A DNA stretch of 64,000 nt, from assembly GCA_022648295.1 (NCBI GenBank), contig JALCME010000001.1:62001-126000 (forward strand). The letters are read 5' to 3'. The translations under genes and the position numbers were made by a program. This document shows positions 56,566-64,000 of this stretch, in pieces. The stretch's first letter is position 1. Each line of letters begins with the position of its first letter. The notes under the pieces are model-generated. The model had not been told where the DNA came from, did not search any database, and saw only the letters and a program-made list of their open reading frames with translations. This stretch comes from Bacteroides sp. GTDB lineage: Bacteria; Bacteroidota; Bacteroidia; Bacteroidales; Bacteroidaceae.

Positions 56566-57241
56566 ATAGATTGGGAATTTTTCCTTGCCATTCTTTCAAT
56601 GTTTTAGTTCGGATATACTCATCTCCGCAAGTAATGTCAGCAGCAATGCACAGTTGGGTTTGTGGACGGCATGCCTGTAAAATATCCTCTACCATTTTAT
56701 TATTCCGGTAAGGCGTTTCAATAAACAATTGAGTTTGATGTTCGGAATAAACACGTTGTTCAAGCGCTTTTAATTTTTTAATCCGTTCTTCTTGCTCAAT
56801 AGGAAGATAACCATGAAAAGCAAAACTCTGCCCGTTAAACCCAGAGGCCATGACAGATAAAATAATAGAAGAGGGTCCCACTAAGGGAACCACTCTTAAA
56901 TTTTTCCGTTGCGCAATAGCCACCACATCCGCACCGGGATCAGCAACCGCCGGACAACCGGCTTCAGATATCACCCCCATGGAAAAACCTTCATCCAAAG
57001 GCTTCAAATAATCTGAAATTTCTTCAGGAGATGTATGTTTGTTCAACGGATAAAAAGATAAAGCATCAATATCGATCTCACGGTCTACTTTCTTTAAAAA
57101 ACGGCGTGCCGAACGCACGTCTTCCACTATAAAATGACGGATACCATGTATCACCTCCTTATTATAAGGAGGCAGTACGTTTTCAAGAAGAGTATCGCCT
57201 AAAGTTACCGGTAAAAGATAAAGCGCTATTTCCATTATCAA
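56531..57241 (-). CDS. RsmI-like tetrapyrrole-methylase-family SAM methyltransferase
   Basis: 236 residues. Motifs: LYLLPVTLGD at the N-terminus, GVISEAGCPAVADPGADVV, VPLVGPSSIILSVMASGFNGQSFAF and ETPYRNNKM. These belong to the TP_methylase fold of 16S rRNA 2'-O-methyltransferase RsmI, but this form is shorter than typical RsmI, so the target is uncertain. Its start overlaps the fabI stop by four bases (coupled), and its 3' end overlaps the convergent membrane-protein gene by 35 bases. Confidence 0.85.
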   Translation of the reverse strand: MIMEIALYLLPVTLGDTLLENVLPPYNKEVIHGIRHFIVEDVRSARRFLKKVDREIDIDALSFYPLNKHTSPEEISDYLKPLDEGFSMGVISEAGCPAVADPGADVVAIAQRKNLRVVPLVGPSSIILSVMASGFNGQSFAFHGYLPIEQEERIKKLKALEQRVYSEHQTQLFIETPYRNNKMVEDILQACRPQTQLCIAADITCGDEYIRTKTLKEWQGKIPNLSKIPCIFLLYK

Positions 57242-58095
57242 CCGTAAATAAAATGTCCGGACTCATCCTGATACTCCTCCAGGCCTTTGGCATAAGTAGT
57301 CATAGCACGTAAACTCATACCCACGCTGGAAAAGCCTCCATCGTGATAAAGATTCTGCATCGTCACTTTACGAGTCAAATCGGAAAACATCACAATACAA
57401 TAATCGGCACATTCCTGCGCAGAAGCATTTCCCAACGGAGACATACGATTGGCAAAATCAAAAAGATGATCTATTCCCTTTACTCCGGAACCAGCAGTAG
57501 TCATCGTAGGAGACTGAGAAATAGTATTAATACGAACATGATGTTCCCGTCCGTAAATATAGCCGAAACTACGGGCAATAGATTCCAATAAAGCTTTGGC
57601 ATCCGCCATATCATTATAACCACAGAATGTACGTTGGGCAGCAACATAACTCAAAGCCAAAATAGAACCATACTCGGCAATGGCATCCAACTTCTTGGCA
57701 GCTTGAATCATCTTATGAAAAGAAACGGCTGAGATATCCAATGTTTTATTTAACATATCGTAATCCAAGTCATCATAAGTACGCTTTTTACGTACATTAG
57801 GAGACATACCAATAGAGTGAAGAACAAAATCTATCTGCCCTCCAAGCACTTCTACAGAGCGTTTGAACACATTTTCCAAATCACTAACATCTGTTGCATC
57901 AGCTGGAATCACTTCACAATGAAGTTTTTCGGACAAGGCGGAGACTTCTCCCATACGTACAGCAACCGGAGTATTGGACAATGTTATCACAGCACCCTCC
58001 TCCACAGCTTTTTCTGCAACTTTCCAGGCAATGGACTGCTCGTTCAGAGCACCGAATATAATGCCTCTTTTTCCTTTTAATAAATTATAGCTCAT
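57238..58095 (-). CDS. fabI: Enoyl-ACP reductase (NADH)
   Basis: 285 residues from MSYNLLKGKRG. The open frame extends 73 codons further, but that stretch is not FabI-like and contains the promoter. Features: GIIFGALNEQSIAWKVA cofactor loop, FVLHSIGMSPN, and the catalytic pair in YVAAQRTFCGYNDMADAK (Tyr-x6-Lys). Last step of the fatty acid elongation cycle. Confidence 0.95.
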   Translation of the reverse strand: MSYNLLKGKRGIIFGALNEQSIAWKVAEKAVEEGAVITLSNTPVAVRMGEVSALSEKLHCEVIPADATDVSDLENVFKRSVEVLGGQIDFVLHSIGMSPNVRKKRTYDDLDYDMLNKTLDISAVSFHKMIQAAKKLDAIAEYGSILALSYVAAQRTFCGYNDMADAKALLESIARSFGYIYGREHHVRINTISQSPTMTTAGSGVKGIDHLFDFANRMSPLGNASAQECADYCIVMFSDLTRKVTMQNLYHDGGFSSVGMSLRAMTTYAKGLEEYQDESGHFIYG

Positions 58096-58123
58096 ACCTA
58101 TTATTTTAAAATATTGAAGGGAG

Positions 58124-58131
58124 CAAAGATA
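58124..58131 (-). promoter_or_regulatory. fabI -7 box
   Basis: TATCTTTG on the minus strand, exact, 29 bases before the chosen ATG. No clear -33 TTTG at proper spacing. Confidence 0.55.
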
Positions 58132-58321
58132 GGAAGTTTTTGCATAAAAAGGGCGAAAGTGTGCAAAGAAAAGGCCAAAATGGCAAAAAAATACACTTAA
58201 ACTAACAAATAGTACACATGTTTTTGCCAAAAGCCCGATACTTTTGTGACTTGTATTATAAGAGGTTTTTTCATAATATTTATTTAAGGTTAGAATTAGG
58301 TTAACATGAATCACTTATTAT

Positions 58322-58364
58322 TTCTTATCGCAAGTTACTCCTCACGAGTAACTTGCGATAAGAA
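58322..58364. repeat. Perfect 19-bp hairpin upstream of the pectinase genes
   Basis: TTCTTATCGCAAGTTACTC (58322-58340) and its exact complement GAGTAACTTGCGATAAGAA (58346-58364) flank a 5-base loop, CTCAC. There is no T-run on either side. It lies 90 bases before the GH28 start in the 358-base gap after fabI; the rest of that gap shows nothing else notable. Confidence 0.75.
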
Positions 58365-58453
58365 TAATAAATGTTAAAGCAACCATACAGAATAACGATC
58401 AAACCGTCTTTAATCAAAAGCTCTAAATTATATAACTTAAACAATATCACCGA

Positions 58454-60058
58454 ATGAACACACTAAGAAAAAGAGTTTTGCGGCTCATCCTTTTATTAAT
58501 TGCAGTACTGCCTTCTTTCAGTGGAGTATACGCCCAATCTTTCAATCTTATAGATAATAGCATTTATCAAAATCTACCTTTTAACATGCCGCAGGTACAA
58601 CAACCTTCCTTTCCCGATTATTCCGTTAATATTCTGGATTTCGGAGCAAAAGGTAACGGAACTACTTTGAATACCGAAGCTATTAATAATGCAATTAAAG
58701 CTGTAAACACTAAGGGAGGCGGCAAAGTTATCATACCCGAGGGATTGTGGTTAACTGGTCCAATTGAGTTATTAAGTAATGTGAACTTATATACAGAACA
58801 AAACGCGCTCATCTTATTTACCAATGATTTTAATGCATATCCTATCATAAAAACATCTTTTGAAGGTTTGGATACCCGTCGTTGTCAATCTCCCATTTCC
58901 GCTCAAAATGCCGAGAATATTGCAATTACAGGATACGGAGTCTTTGACGGTGCTGGTGATAGCTGGCGTCCCGTAAAGAAAGACAAATTAACGACCACAC
59001 AATGGAAAAGCTTAGTTGCTTCGGGAGGAGTAGTCGATAAAAGTGGTAAGATATGGTATCCTACCTCCGGAGCCTTGAAAGGGGCAATGTCTACAAAAGA
59101 ATTTAATAACCCAGAGGGTATTGAAACAGAAGAGGAGTGGAATGCAATACGCCCATGGCTACGTCCGGTTTTACTCAATATAGTTAAATCAAACAGAGTT
59201 TTATTAGAAGGAGTTACCTTTAAAAATTCTCCCAGTTGGTGCTTACATCCGCTATCATGTGAAGACATTACCATAAATAAAGTGAAAGTATTCAATCCGT
59301 GGTATTCTCAAAATGGGGATGCACTTGACTTGGAATCTTGCAAGAATGCACTTATTATAAATAATATATTCGATGCCGGAGATGATGCTATTTGCATCAA
59401 ATCAGGAAAAGATGAAAATGGGCGAAAACGTGCAGAGCCATGCCAGAATGTAATCGTAAAAAACAATACCATATTACACGGTCATGGTGGATTCGTTGTT
59501 GGTAGTGAAATGTCAGGAGGCGTGAAGAATATATATGTAACAGACTGTACCTTCCTTGGAACGGACGTTGGTCTCCGGTTCAAAAGTACCCGTGGACGCG
59601 GAGGTGTCGTAGAGAATATCTATATCAACAACATTAATATGATAAATATTCCGAATGAAGCATTACTATTTGACCTCTTCTATGGAGGTAAAGGTGCCGG
59701 TGAAGAAACAGATGCAGAATTAGCCGAACGTATGAAAGCCCCGGTTCCCCCAGTGACGGAAGAGACCCCCTCCTTTCGTAATATTTATATTTCAAATATC
59801 ACATGTAGAGGAGCGGGACGTGCTATGTTTTTCAACGGTTTACCCGAAATGCCTATTCGTAATGTGCAGATAAAAGATGCAATCATTACAAATGCCGAAC
59901 AAGGCGTCATCATCAGTCAGACAGAGAATGTGATGATTCAAAATGTAAAAGTGGAAAGCAAAGGAAATACGTTGCAAATTAAAAATAGCAAAGACATAGA
60001 AATCAACGGAAAAACATATAACAACCCATCAGGTAAAACTTTAAATATCGATCTATAA
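58454..60058 (+). CDS. GH28 polygalacturonase-like enzyme
   Basis: 534 residues. Signal peptide LRLILLLIAVLPSFSGVYAQ. Right-handed beta-helix with the GH28 catalytic set: GDALDLESC (Asp), FDAGDDAICIKSG (Asp-Asp), HGHGGFVVGSEMSGG (His) and GLRFKSTRGRGG (Arg-Lys region). GH28 enzymes invert-hydrolyse alpha-1,4 galacturonate bonds in homogalacturonan or rhamnogalacturonan. It is 20 bases ahead of the GH78 fusion gene, so both are probably one transcript acting on pectin. Exact bond unknown. Confidence 0.93.
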   Translation: MNTLRKRVLRLILLLIAVLPSFSGVYAQSFNLIDNSIYQNLPFNMPQVQQPSFPDYSVNILDFGAKGNGTTLNTEAINNAIKAVNTKGGGKVIIPEGLWLTGPIELLSNVNLYTEQNALILFTNDFNAYPIIKTSFEGLDTRRCQSPISAQNAENIAITGYGVFDGAGDSWRPVKKDKLTTTQWKSLVASGGVVDKSGKIWYPTSGALKGAMSTKEFNNPEGIETEEEWNAIRPWLRPVLLNIVKSNRVLLEGVTFKNSPSWCLHPLSCEDITINKVKVFNPWYSQNGDALDLESCKNALIINNIFDAGDDAICIKSGKDENGRKRAEPCQNVIVKNNTILHGHGGFVVGSEMSGGVKNIYVTDCTFLGTDVGLRFKSTRGRGGVVENIYINNINMINIPNEALLFDLFYGGKGAGEETDAELAERMKAPVPPVTEETPSFRNIYISNITCRGAGRAMFFNGLPEMPIRNVQIKDAIITNAEQGVIISQTENVMIQNVKVESKGNTLQIKNSKDIEINGKTYNNPSGKTLNIDL

Positions 60059-60078
60059 CAAATAGGGAGCATATTTAT

Positions 60079-63000
60079 ATGAAAATAAATAAGAAAATTG
60101 CCATGGTATTTGCTCTATGCTGCTTACTAAGCCAAGCAGCCTGGAGCAATCCCTTTTTTATCACAGAACTCCGGACTGAAGAATTAAAGAATCCCTTGGG
60201 ACTGGATATCACTCAACCACGTTTAAGTTGGCAGTTACATCATTCTCAGCGAAATGTAATCCAAACAGCCTATCGCATACTTGTTGCTTCTTCTCCAGCT
60301 CTACTCCAGAATAACCATGCAGACATTTGGGATTCCGGGATCGTAGATTCAAGCCAATCTGTCTGGGTCAACTATAATGGACCATCTTTACAACCCAACA
60401 AACGCTACTACTGGAAAGTATATGCTAAAGCAAATACCGGAGAAAGTTGTTGGAGTGAAAGCGCTTTTTGGGGAATGGGACTTATGGGAGAAACTCATTG
60501 GAAAGGACGTTGGATTGGCCTGGATAAGCCAATGCCCTGGGACAGTGAAACCCAGTTTTCACGTCTGTCCGCACGGTATCTCCGAAAAGAATTCAAGCTC
60601 AATAAAATCATAAAGGAGGCAACCTTACATATAAATGGATTAGGACTCTATGAATGTTTCATCAATGGCAAAAAGGTTGGGAATCTTGTATTATCACCTG
60701 CTCCCACCGATTACCGGAAAACCATTCTTTATAACAGTTATGATGTAACCAATCTCCTTCACTCTCAGCATGCCAATGCTATAGGTATTATTCTCGGCAA
60801 CGGGAAATACTACACTGCAAGGCAACATTATAAGACCTACAAAATAAGCAATTACGGCTATCCTAAAGTCCGGATGAATCTAATTGTTGAGTACACGGAC
60901 GGTACAAGCGAAACGATAGCCACAACCCCTGATTGGAAACTAACGGCAAACGGGCCTATCCGCAGCAATAACGAATATGACGGAGAAGAATATGATGCCC
61001 GCAAGGAATTAGGTAAATGGACAGAACCGGAATACAACGACAGCCATTGGCTGCAAGCGGAACGCGTCATCATTCCTTCCGGATACCCAAAAGGGCAAAT
61101 GATGCCGGGAATAAAAGTAGTAGAAACACTTAAACCTCAATCAATTCATCGTACCCAAAATGGCAGATATCTCATTGACATGGGGCAAAATATGGTGGGG
61201 TGGCTACGCATCAAAGTGAAAGGAAACAGAGGAGATTCCGTCCGGCTTCGATTCGCCGAAACACTGAAATCGGACAATGAATTATACACAGCCAACCTTC
61301 GTGACGCAAAAGCGACAGACTTATACCTGCTGAAAGGAGATGGCATTGAAGAATGGGCTCCCCGTTTCACATTCCATGGTTTCCGTTATGCGGAAATCTA
61401 TACCTGCCCGGATTCAGCCTCACTCGAAGATGTAATAGGAGAAGTGGTCAATGACGATATGCCAGTCACAGGAAGTTTTGAATGTGATAATCCTATTTTA
61501 AACCAACTCGTTAAAAATGCATTTTGGGGAATACGGGGTAACTACAAAGGAATACCAATAGACTGTCCGCAGCGTAACGAACGCCAACCCTGGTTAGGCG
61601 ATCGTGCCATAGGAGCTTTGGGAGAAAGTTTTCTGATGAATAACGAGGCATTATACGTCAAATGGATGAATGATATTGCAGAATCACAGCGTGAGGACGG
61701 CTGTATTCCTGATGTGGCACCGGCCTATTGGTACTACTATACGGACAATGTCACCTGGCCCTCTACTTATCTTATAATATGTGATATGCTTTATGAACAA
61801 TATGGCAATATGCGTCCCATCATTGAACACTATAGTAGCATGAAAAAATGGATGGAGCATATCCGTAAAGAATACATGAATTCAGCATACATCATCACAC
61901 GTGATCGTTACGGAGATTGGTGCTTGCCACCCGAATCACCAGAACTAATTCATTCCAAAGACCCTGCACGTATTACAAACGGAGAGCTTATAGCCACAGC
62001 CTATTACTATAAACTCCTGCAACACTTAATCAAATTTGCACGTCTGCAGGCAGATATGCCATCGTCCGATAGTTCGGAAACCAAATGCAGGCAACAAGAT
62101 CTGAAAAGAGACATTTTGGAATATCAGGATTTGGCTGAACACGTCAAGACAGGATTTAATACAATATTTTGGAATGATAGGAATAATTGTTACGATAACA
62201 ACACCGTAACGGCTAACCTTCTCCCTCTGGCTTTCAATATGGTTCCGGACGCAAAGAAAGATATGGTAGCCCGGCAGATTATTCAAAAGACAGTCAATTA
62301 TTACGGTGCCACTATTCAATGCGGGGTTATTGGGGTACAATGGCTTCTGCGCGAACTGGTAAAAATGGGACGAACGGATGTGGCTTATGTTTTATCGACC
62401 CACACTAAATATCCGGGATGGGGATATATGGTTGCCAACGGGGCAACCACCATCTGGGAATTGTGGAACGGAAATACGGCTGATCCGGCAATGAATAGTG
62501 GAAACCATGTCATGCTTCTTGGTGATTTACTCCCATTCTGCTATCAACATCTGGCTGGTATACAGGCTGCTACGTCAGGATTCAAAGAGATAGATATGAA
62601 ACCTGCTTTTATTCTACAAGAGATCGGATTCATTCATGCATCTTATATGACTCCCTACGGCAAAGTAAAGAGCAACTGGTCACAAACTGCAAATGAGTTT
62701 AAATGGAATATTGAAGTCCCGGTAAATACAAAAGCTACAATCTGGCTACCCAACGAGAAGGCAAATGCAACTACAGAAAGCGGAAAGAAGCTAAAAGAAG
62801 TACAAGGATTACAAATTATCCGGAAAGAAAAAGGCTATCTAGTCTGCAAAATAGGTTCGGGTAATTATCAATTTGTTACACAAAAAGACATCACGTATGG
62901 AACAGAGAAACAGGGATTACTGGCAAATGAATTTATTTGTGCACATCCCGATTTTCCGGAAAGCCATGCTTCAACAGTTGTCGAAACCAATCATGGCATA

Positions 63001-63957
63001 GTAGCCGCATGGTTTGGAGGTACTAAAGAAGGGAATCCCGATTGTTGTATTTGGGTAAGTCATAAAACTGAAAGAGGCTGGACTACACCTCAAAAGGTAG
63101 CGGATGGCATAATAGACGGAACGAAATATGCCTGTTGGAATCCTGTGCTTACCGAAACGCCGGACGGCGAACTGCAACTCTACTACAAAGTAGGTGTAAA
63201 TGTAGCTGGATGGAGCGGATACGTCACTTATTCGGAAGATGGAGGAAAAACGTGGACTGCTCCGAAAGCTCTCCCAAAGGGGATTCTAGGTCCTATTAAA
63301 AACAAGCCGGTATGGATAGGCAAACGGATGGTTTGTCCCAGCAGTACGGAAGGTAAGGACGGATGGAGAGTACATTTCGAAATTAGTGATGACGAAGGCA
63401 GAACATGGAGAAAAACAGAACCTGTAGCAGCTTCTGACATCATAGAAACTGAGAAAATAAAATACAGTGATCAACAGCATAAGACGATACAAGTCATACA
63501 GCCTACCATATTGGTACATAGAGACGGACGCTTACAGGCCTTGTGCCGTACCAAAAACAACGGTTCGGTAGCCACCACATGGAGCAATGATAATGGCGAA
63601 ACATGGAGTAAACTGACCTTTATTGATTTACCCAATAACAATTCTGGTATTGATGGAGTCACCCTGCAAGACGGACGTTTTCTACTGGTCTATAATCATT
63701 ATCGGTATATTAATGGAAAAAGTAAAGAAAGGACTCCTTTAAATGTGGCCGTTGGCAACGATGGAATCCATTGGAAAGCAGCTTTGATCTTAGAAGATTC
63801 CCCCATAAACCAATACTCCTACCCTTCGGTTATTCAGGGAAAAGATGGCAAAGTGCACATTGTATATACATGGAGAAGGCAACGCATCAAATATGTTTGT
63901 ATAGACCCTGAAAGACTCAAAATAGAATCGTTTGAAAAGGCAGGATGGAAAGAATAA
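60079..63957 (+). CDS. GH78 alpha-L-rhamnosidase fused to a sialidase-like BNR domain
   Basis: 1292 residues. Signal MVFALCCLLSQAAWSN. Residues about 25-930 are a GH78 rhamnosidase: the N-terminal fibronectin-like and Bac_rhamnosid_N beta domains, then the (alpha/alpha)6 domain with IDCPQRNERQPWLGDRA (Asp495, Glu501, Asp508) and NGATTIWELWNG. Residues about 940-1292 form a second unit with VAAWFGGTKEGNPD and three Asp boxes (SEDGGKTW, SDDEGRTW, SNDNGETW), i.e. a six-bladed BNR/sialidase-like propeller. Two exo-activities on one chain would fit removal of rhamnose and an adjoining acidic sugar from pectin. The specificity of the second domain is not known. The frame is unbroken through the junction. 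Confidence 0.9.
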   Translation: MKINKKIAMVFALCCLLSQAAWSNPFFITELRTEELKNPLGLDITQPRLSWQLHHSQRNVIQTAYRILVASSPALLQNNHADIWDSGIVDSSQSVWVNYNGPSLQPNKRYYWKVYAKANTGESCWSESAFWGMGLMGETHWKGRWIGLDKPMPWDSETQFSRLSARYLRKEFKLNKIIKEATLHINGLGLYECFINGKKVGNLVLSPAPTDYRKTILYNSYDVTNLLHSQHANAIGIILGNGKYYTARQHYKTYKISNYGYPKVRMNLIVEYTDGTSETIATTPDWKLTANGPIRSNNEYDGEEYDARKELGKWTEPEYNDSHWLQAERVIIPSGYPKGQMMPGIKVVETLKPQSIHRTQNGRYLIDMGQNMVGWLRIKVKGNRGDSVRLRFAETLKSDNELYTANLRDAKATDLYLLKGDGIEEWAPRFTFHGFRYAEIYTCPDSASLEDVIGEVVNDDMPVTGSFECDNPILNQLVKNAFWGIRGNYKGIPIDCPQRNERQPWLGDRAIGALGESFLMNNEALYVKWMNDIAESQREDGCIPDVAPAYWYYYTDNVTWPSTYLIICDMLYEQYGNMRPIIEHYSSMKKWMEHIRKEYMNSAYIITRDRYGDWCLPPESPELIHSKDPARITNGELIATAYYYKLLQHLIKFARLQADMPSSDSSETKCRQQDLKRDILEYQDLAEHVKTGFNTIFWNDRNNCYDNNTVTANLLPLAFNMVPDAKKDMVARQIIQKTVNYYGATIQCGVIGVQWLLRELVKMGRTDVAYVLSTHTKYPGWGYMVANGATTIWELWNGNTADPAMNSGNHVMLLGDLLPFCYQHLAGIQAATSGFKEIDMKPAFILQEIGFIHASYMTPYGKVKSNWSQTANEFKWNIEVPVNTKATIWLPNEKANATTESGKKLKEVQGLQIIRKEKGYLVCKIGSGNYQFVTQKDITYGTEKQGLLANEFICAHPDFPESHASTVVETNHGIVAAWFGGTKEGNPDCCIWVSHKTERGWTTPQKVADGIIDGTKYACWNPVLTETPDGELQLYYKVGVNVAGWSGYVTYSEDGGKTWTAPKALPKGILGPIKNKPVWIGKRMVCPSSTEGKDGWRVHFEISDDEGRTWRKTEPVAASDIIETEKIKYSDQQHKTIQVIQPTILVHRDGRLQALCRTKNNGSVATTWSNDNGETWSKLTFIDLPNNNSGIDGVTLQDGRFLLVYNHYRYINGKSKERTPLNVAVGNDGIHWKAALILEDSPINQYSYPSVIQGKDGKVHIVYTWRRQRIKYVCIDPERLKIESFEKAGWKE

Positions 63958-64000
63958 ATACAAAGCCAATAGTATTTAAATCAAAAAATAAAAAGATAAT

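Noticed and set aside
58096..58314. Long N-terminal extension of FabI
   Set aside because: The added 73 residues are not FabI-like and contain the -7 box TATCTTTG.

Overview
The window looks like a chromosomal segment of a gut Bacteroides (Bacteroidota). The evidence is the -7 box TAnnTTTG before many genes (often with TTTG about 19 bases upstream), AT-rich spacers, lipoproteins with a Cys right after the signal peptide, fimbrillin (Mfa_like), DUF4906, FISUMP, DUF4270 and DUF4248 families, a split methylmalonyl-CoA mutase, and polysaccharide-utilisation enzymes. No rRNA, tRNA or CRISPR array was seen. Family names come from reading the proteins; no database search was run.

Layout. 1-1472: 3' part of a DUF4270 lipoprotein. 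1574-6211 (minus): three-gene glycogen/alpha-glucan operon (debranching enzyme, GT4 glycosyltransferase, GH57). 6408-7061: rhomboid protease. 7062-8931: an eroded accessory patch with CGTACA motifs, a DUF4248 remnant, an unknown 143-residue gene, five 22-bp tandem repeats, hairpins and an 18-bp direct repeat.

8932-24369 is the most striking region. Eight minus-strand surface lipoprotein genes run head to tail: three fimbrillin-like proteins, four tandem DUF4906+FISUMP paralogues, and a PI-PLC X-domain protein with repeat modules. Upstream lies a segment bounded by exact 24-bp inverted repeats (22731-22754 and 23221-23244), each with a GTTAC-N7-GTAAC core, followed by a tyrosine recombinase gene. 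I read this as a phase-variable adhesin or fimbria operon with an invertible promoter. The only convincing promoter in the segment (23177-23208) points away from the operon, so the sequenced orientation is probably OFF.

24733-28822 (minus): a glycine betaine/proline-type ABC importer behind an outer-membrane barrel gene. 29199-33246 (minus): mutA-mutB, with a long palindrome over the promoter. 33558-43572 is mostly housekeeping: an AspT/YidE-type transporter, a cytidylate-kinase-like protein, lysS, gpsA, pgi, a flippase-like membrane protein with a GT4 transferase, and a HAD phosphatase.

43573-44081 has no gene. It carries two oppositely oriented tandem arrays (31-bp and 32-bp periods) around a central inverted repeat and looks like an undescribed or decayed element. 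44082-58095: a MalY/PatB-type lyase, Cof-type HAD, PIF1-like helicase with TPRs, Sua5/YrdC, nagB, a flavodiiron protein, a radical SAM protein, a DPP4-like peptidase, lipA, a membrane/NUDIX-like protein, an RsmI-like methylase and fabI. 58454-63957 begins a pectin-type utilisation locus (GH28, then a GH78 rhamnosidase fused to a sialidase-like domain), preceded by a perfect 19-bp hairpin.
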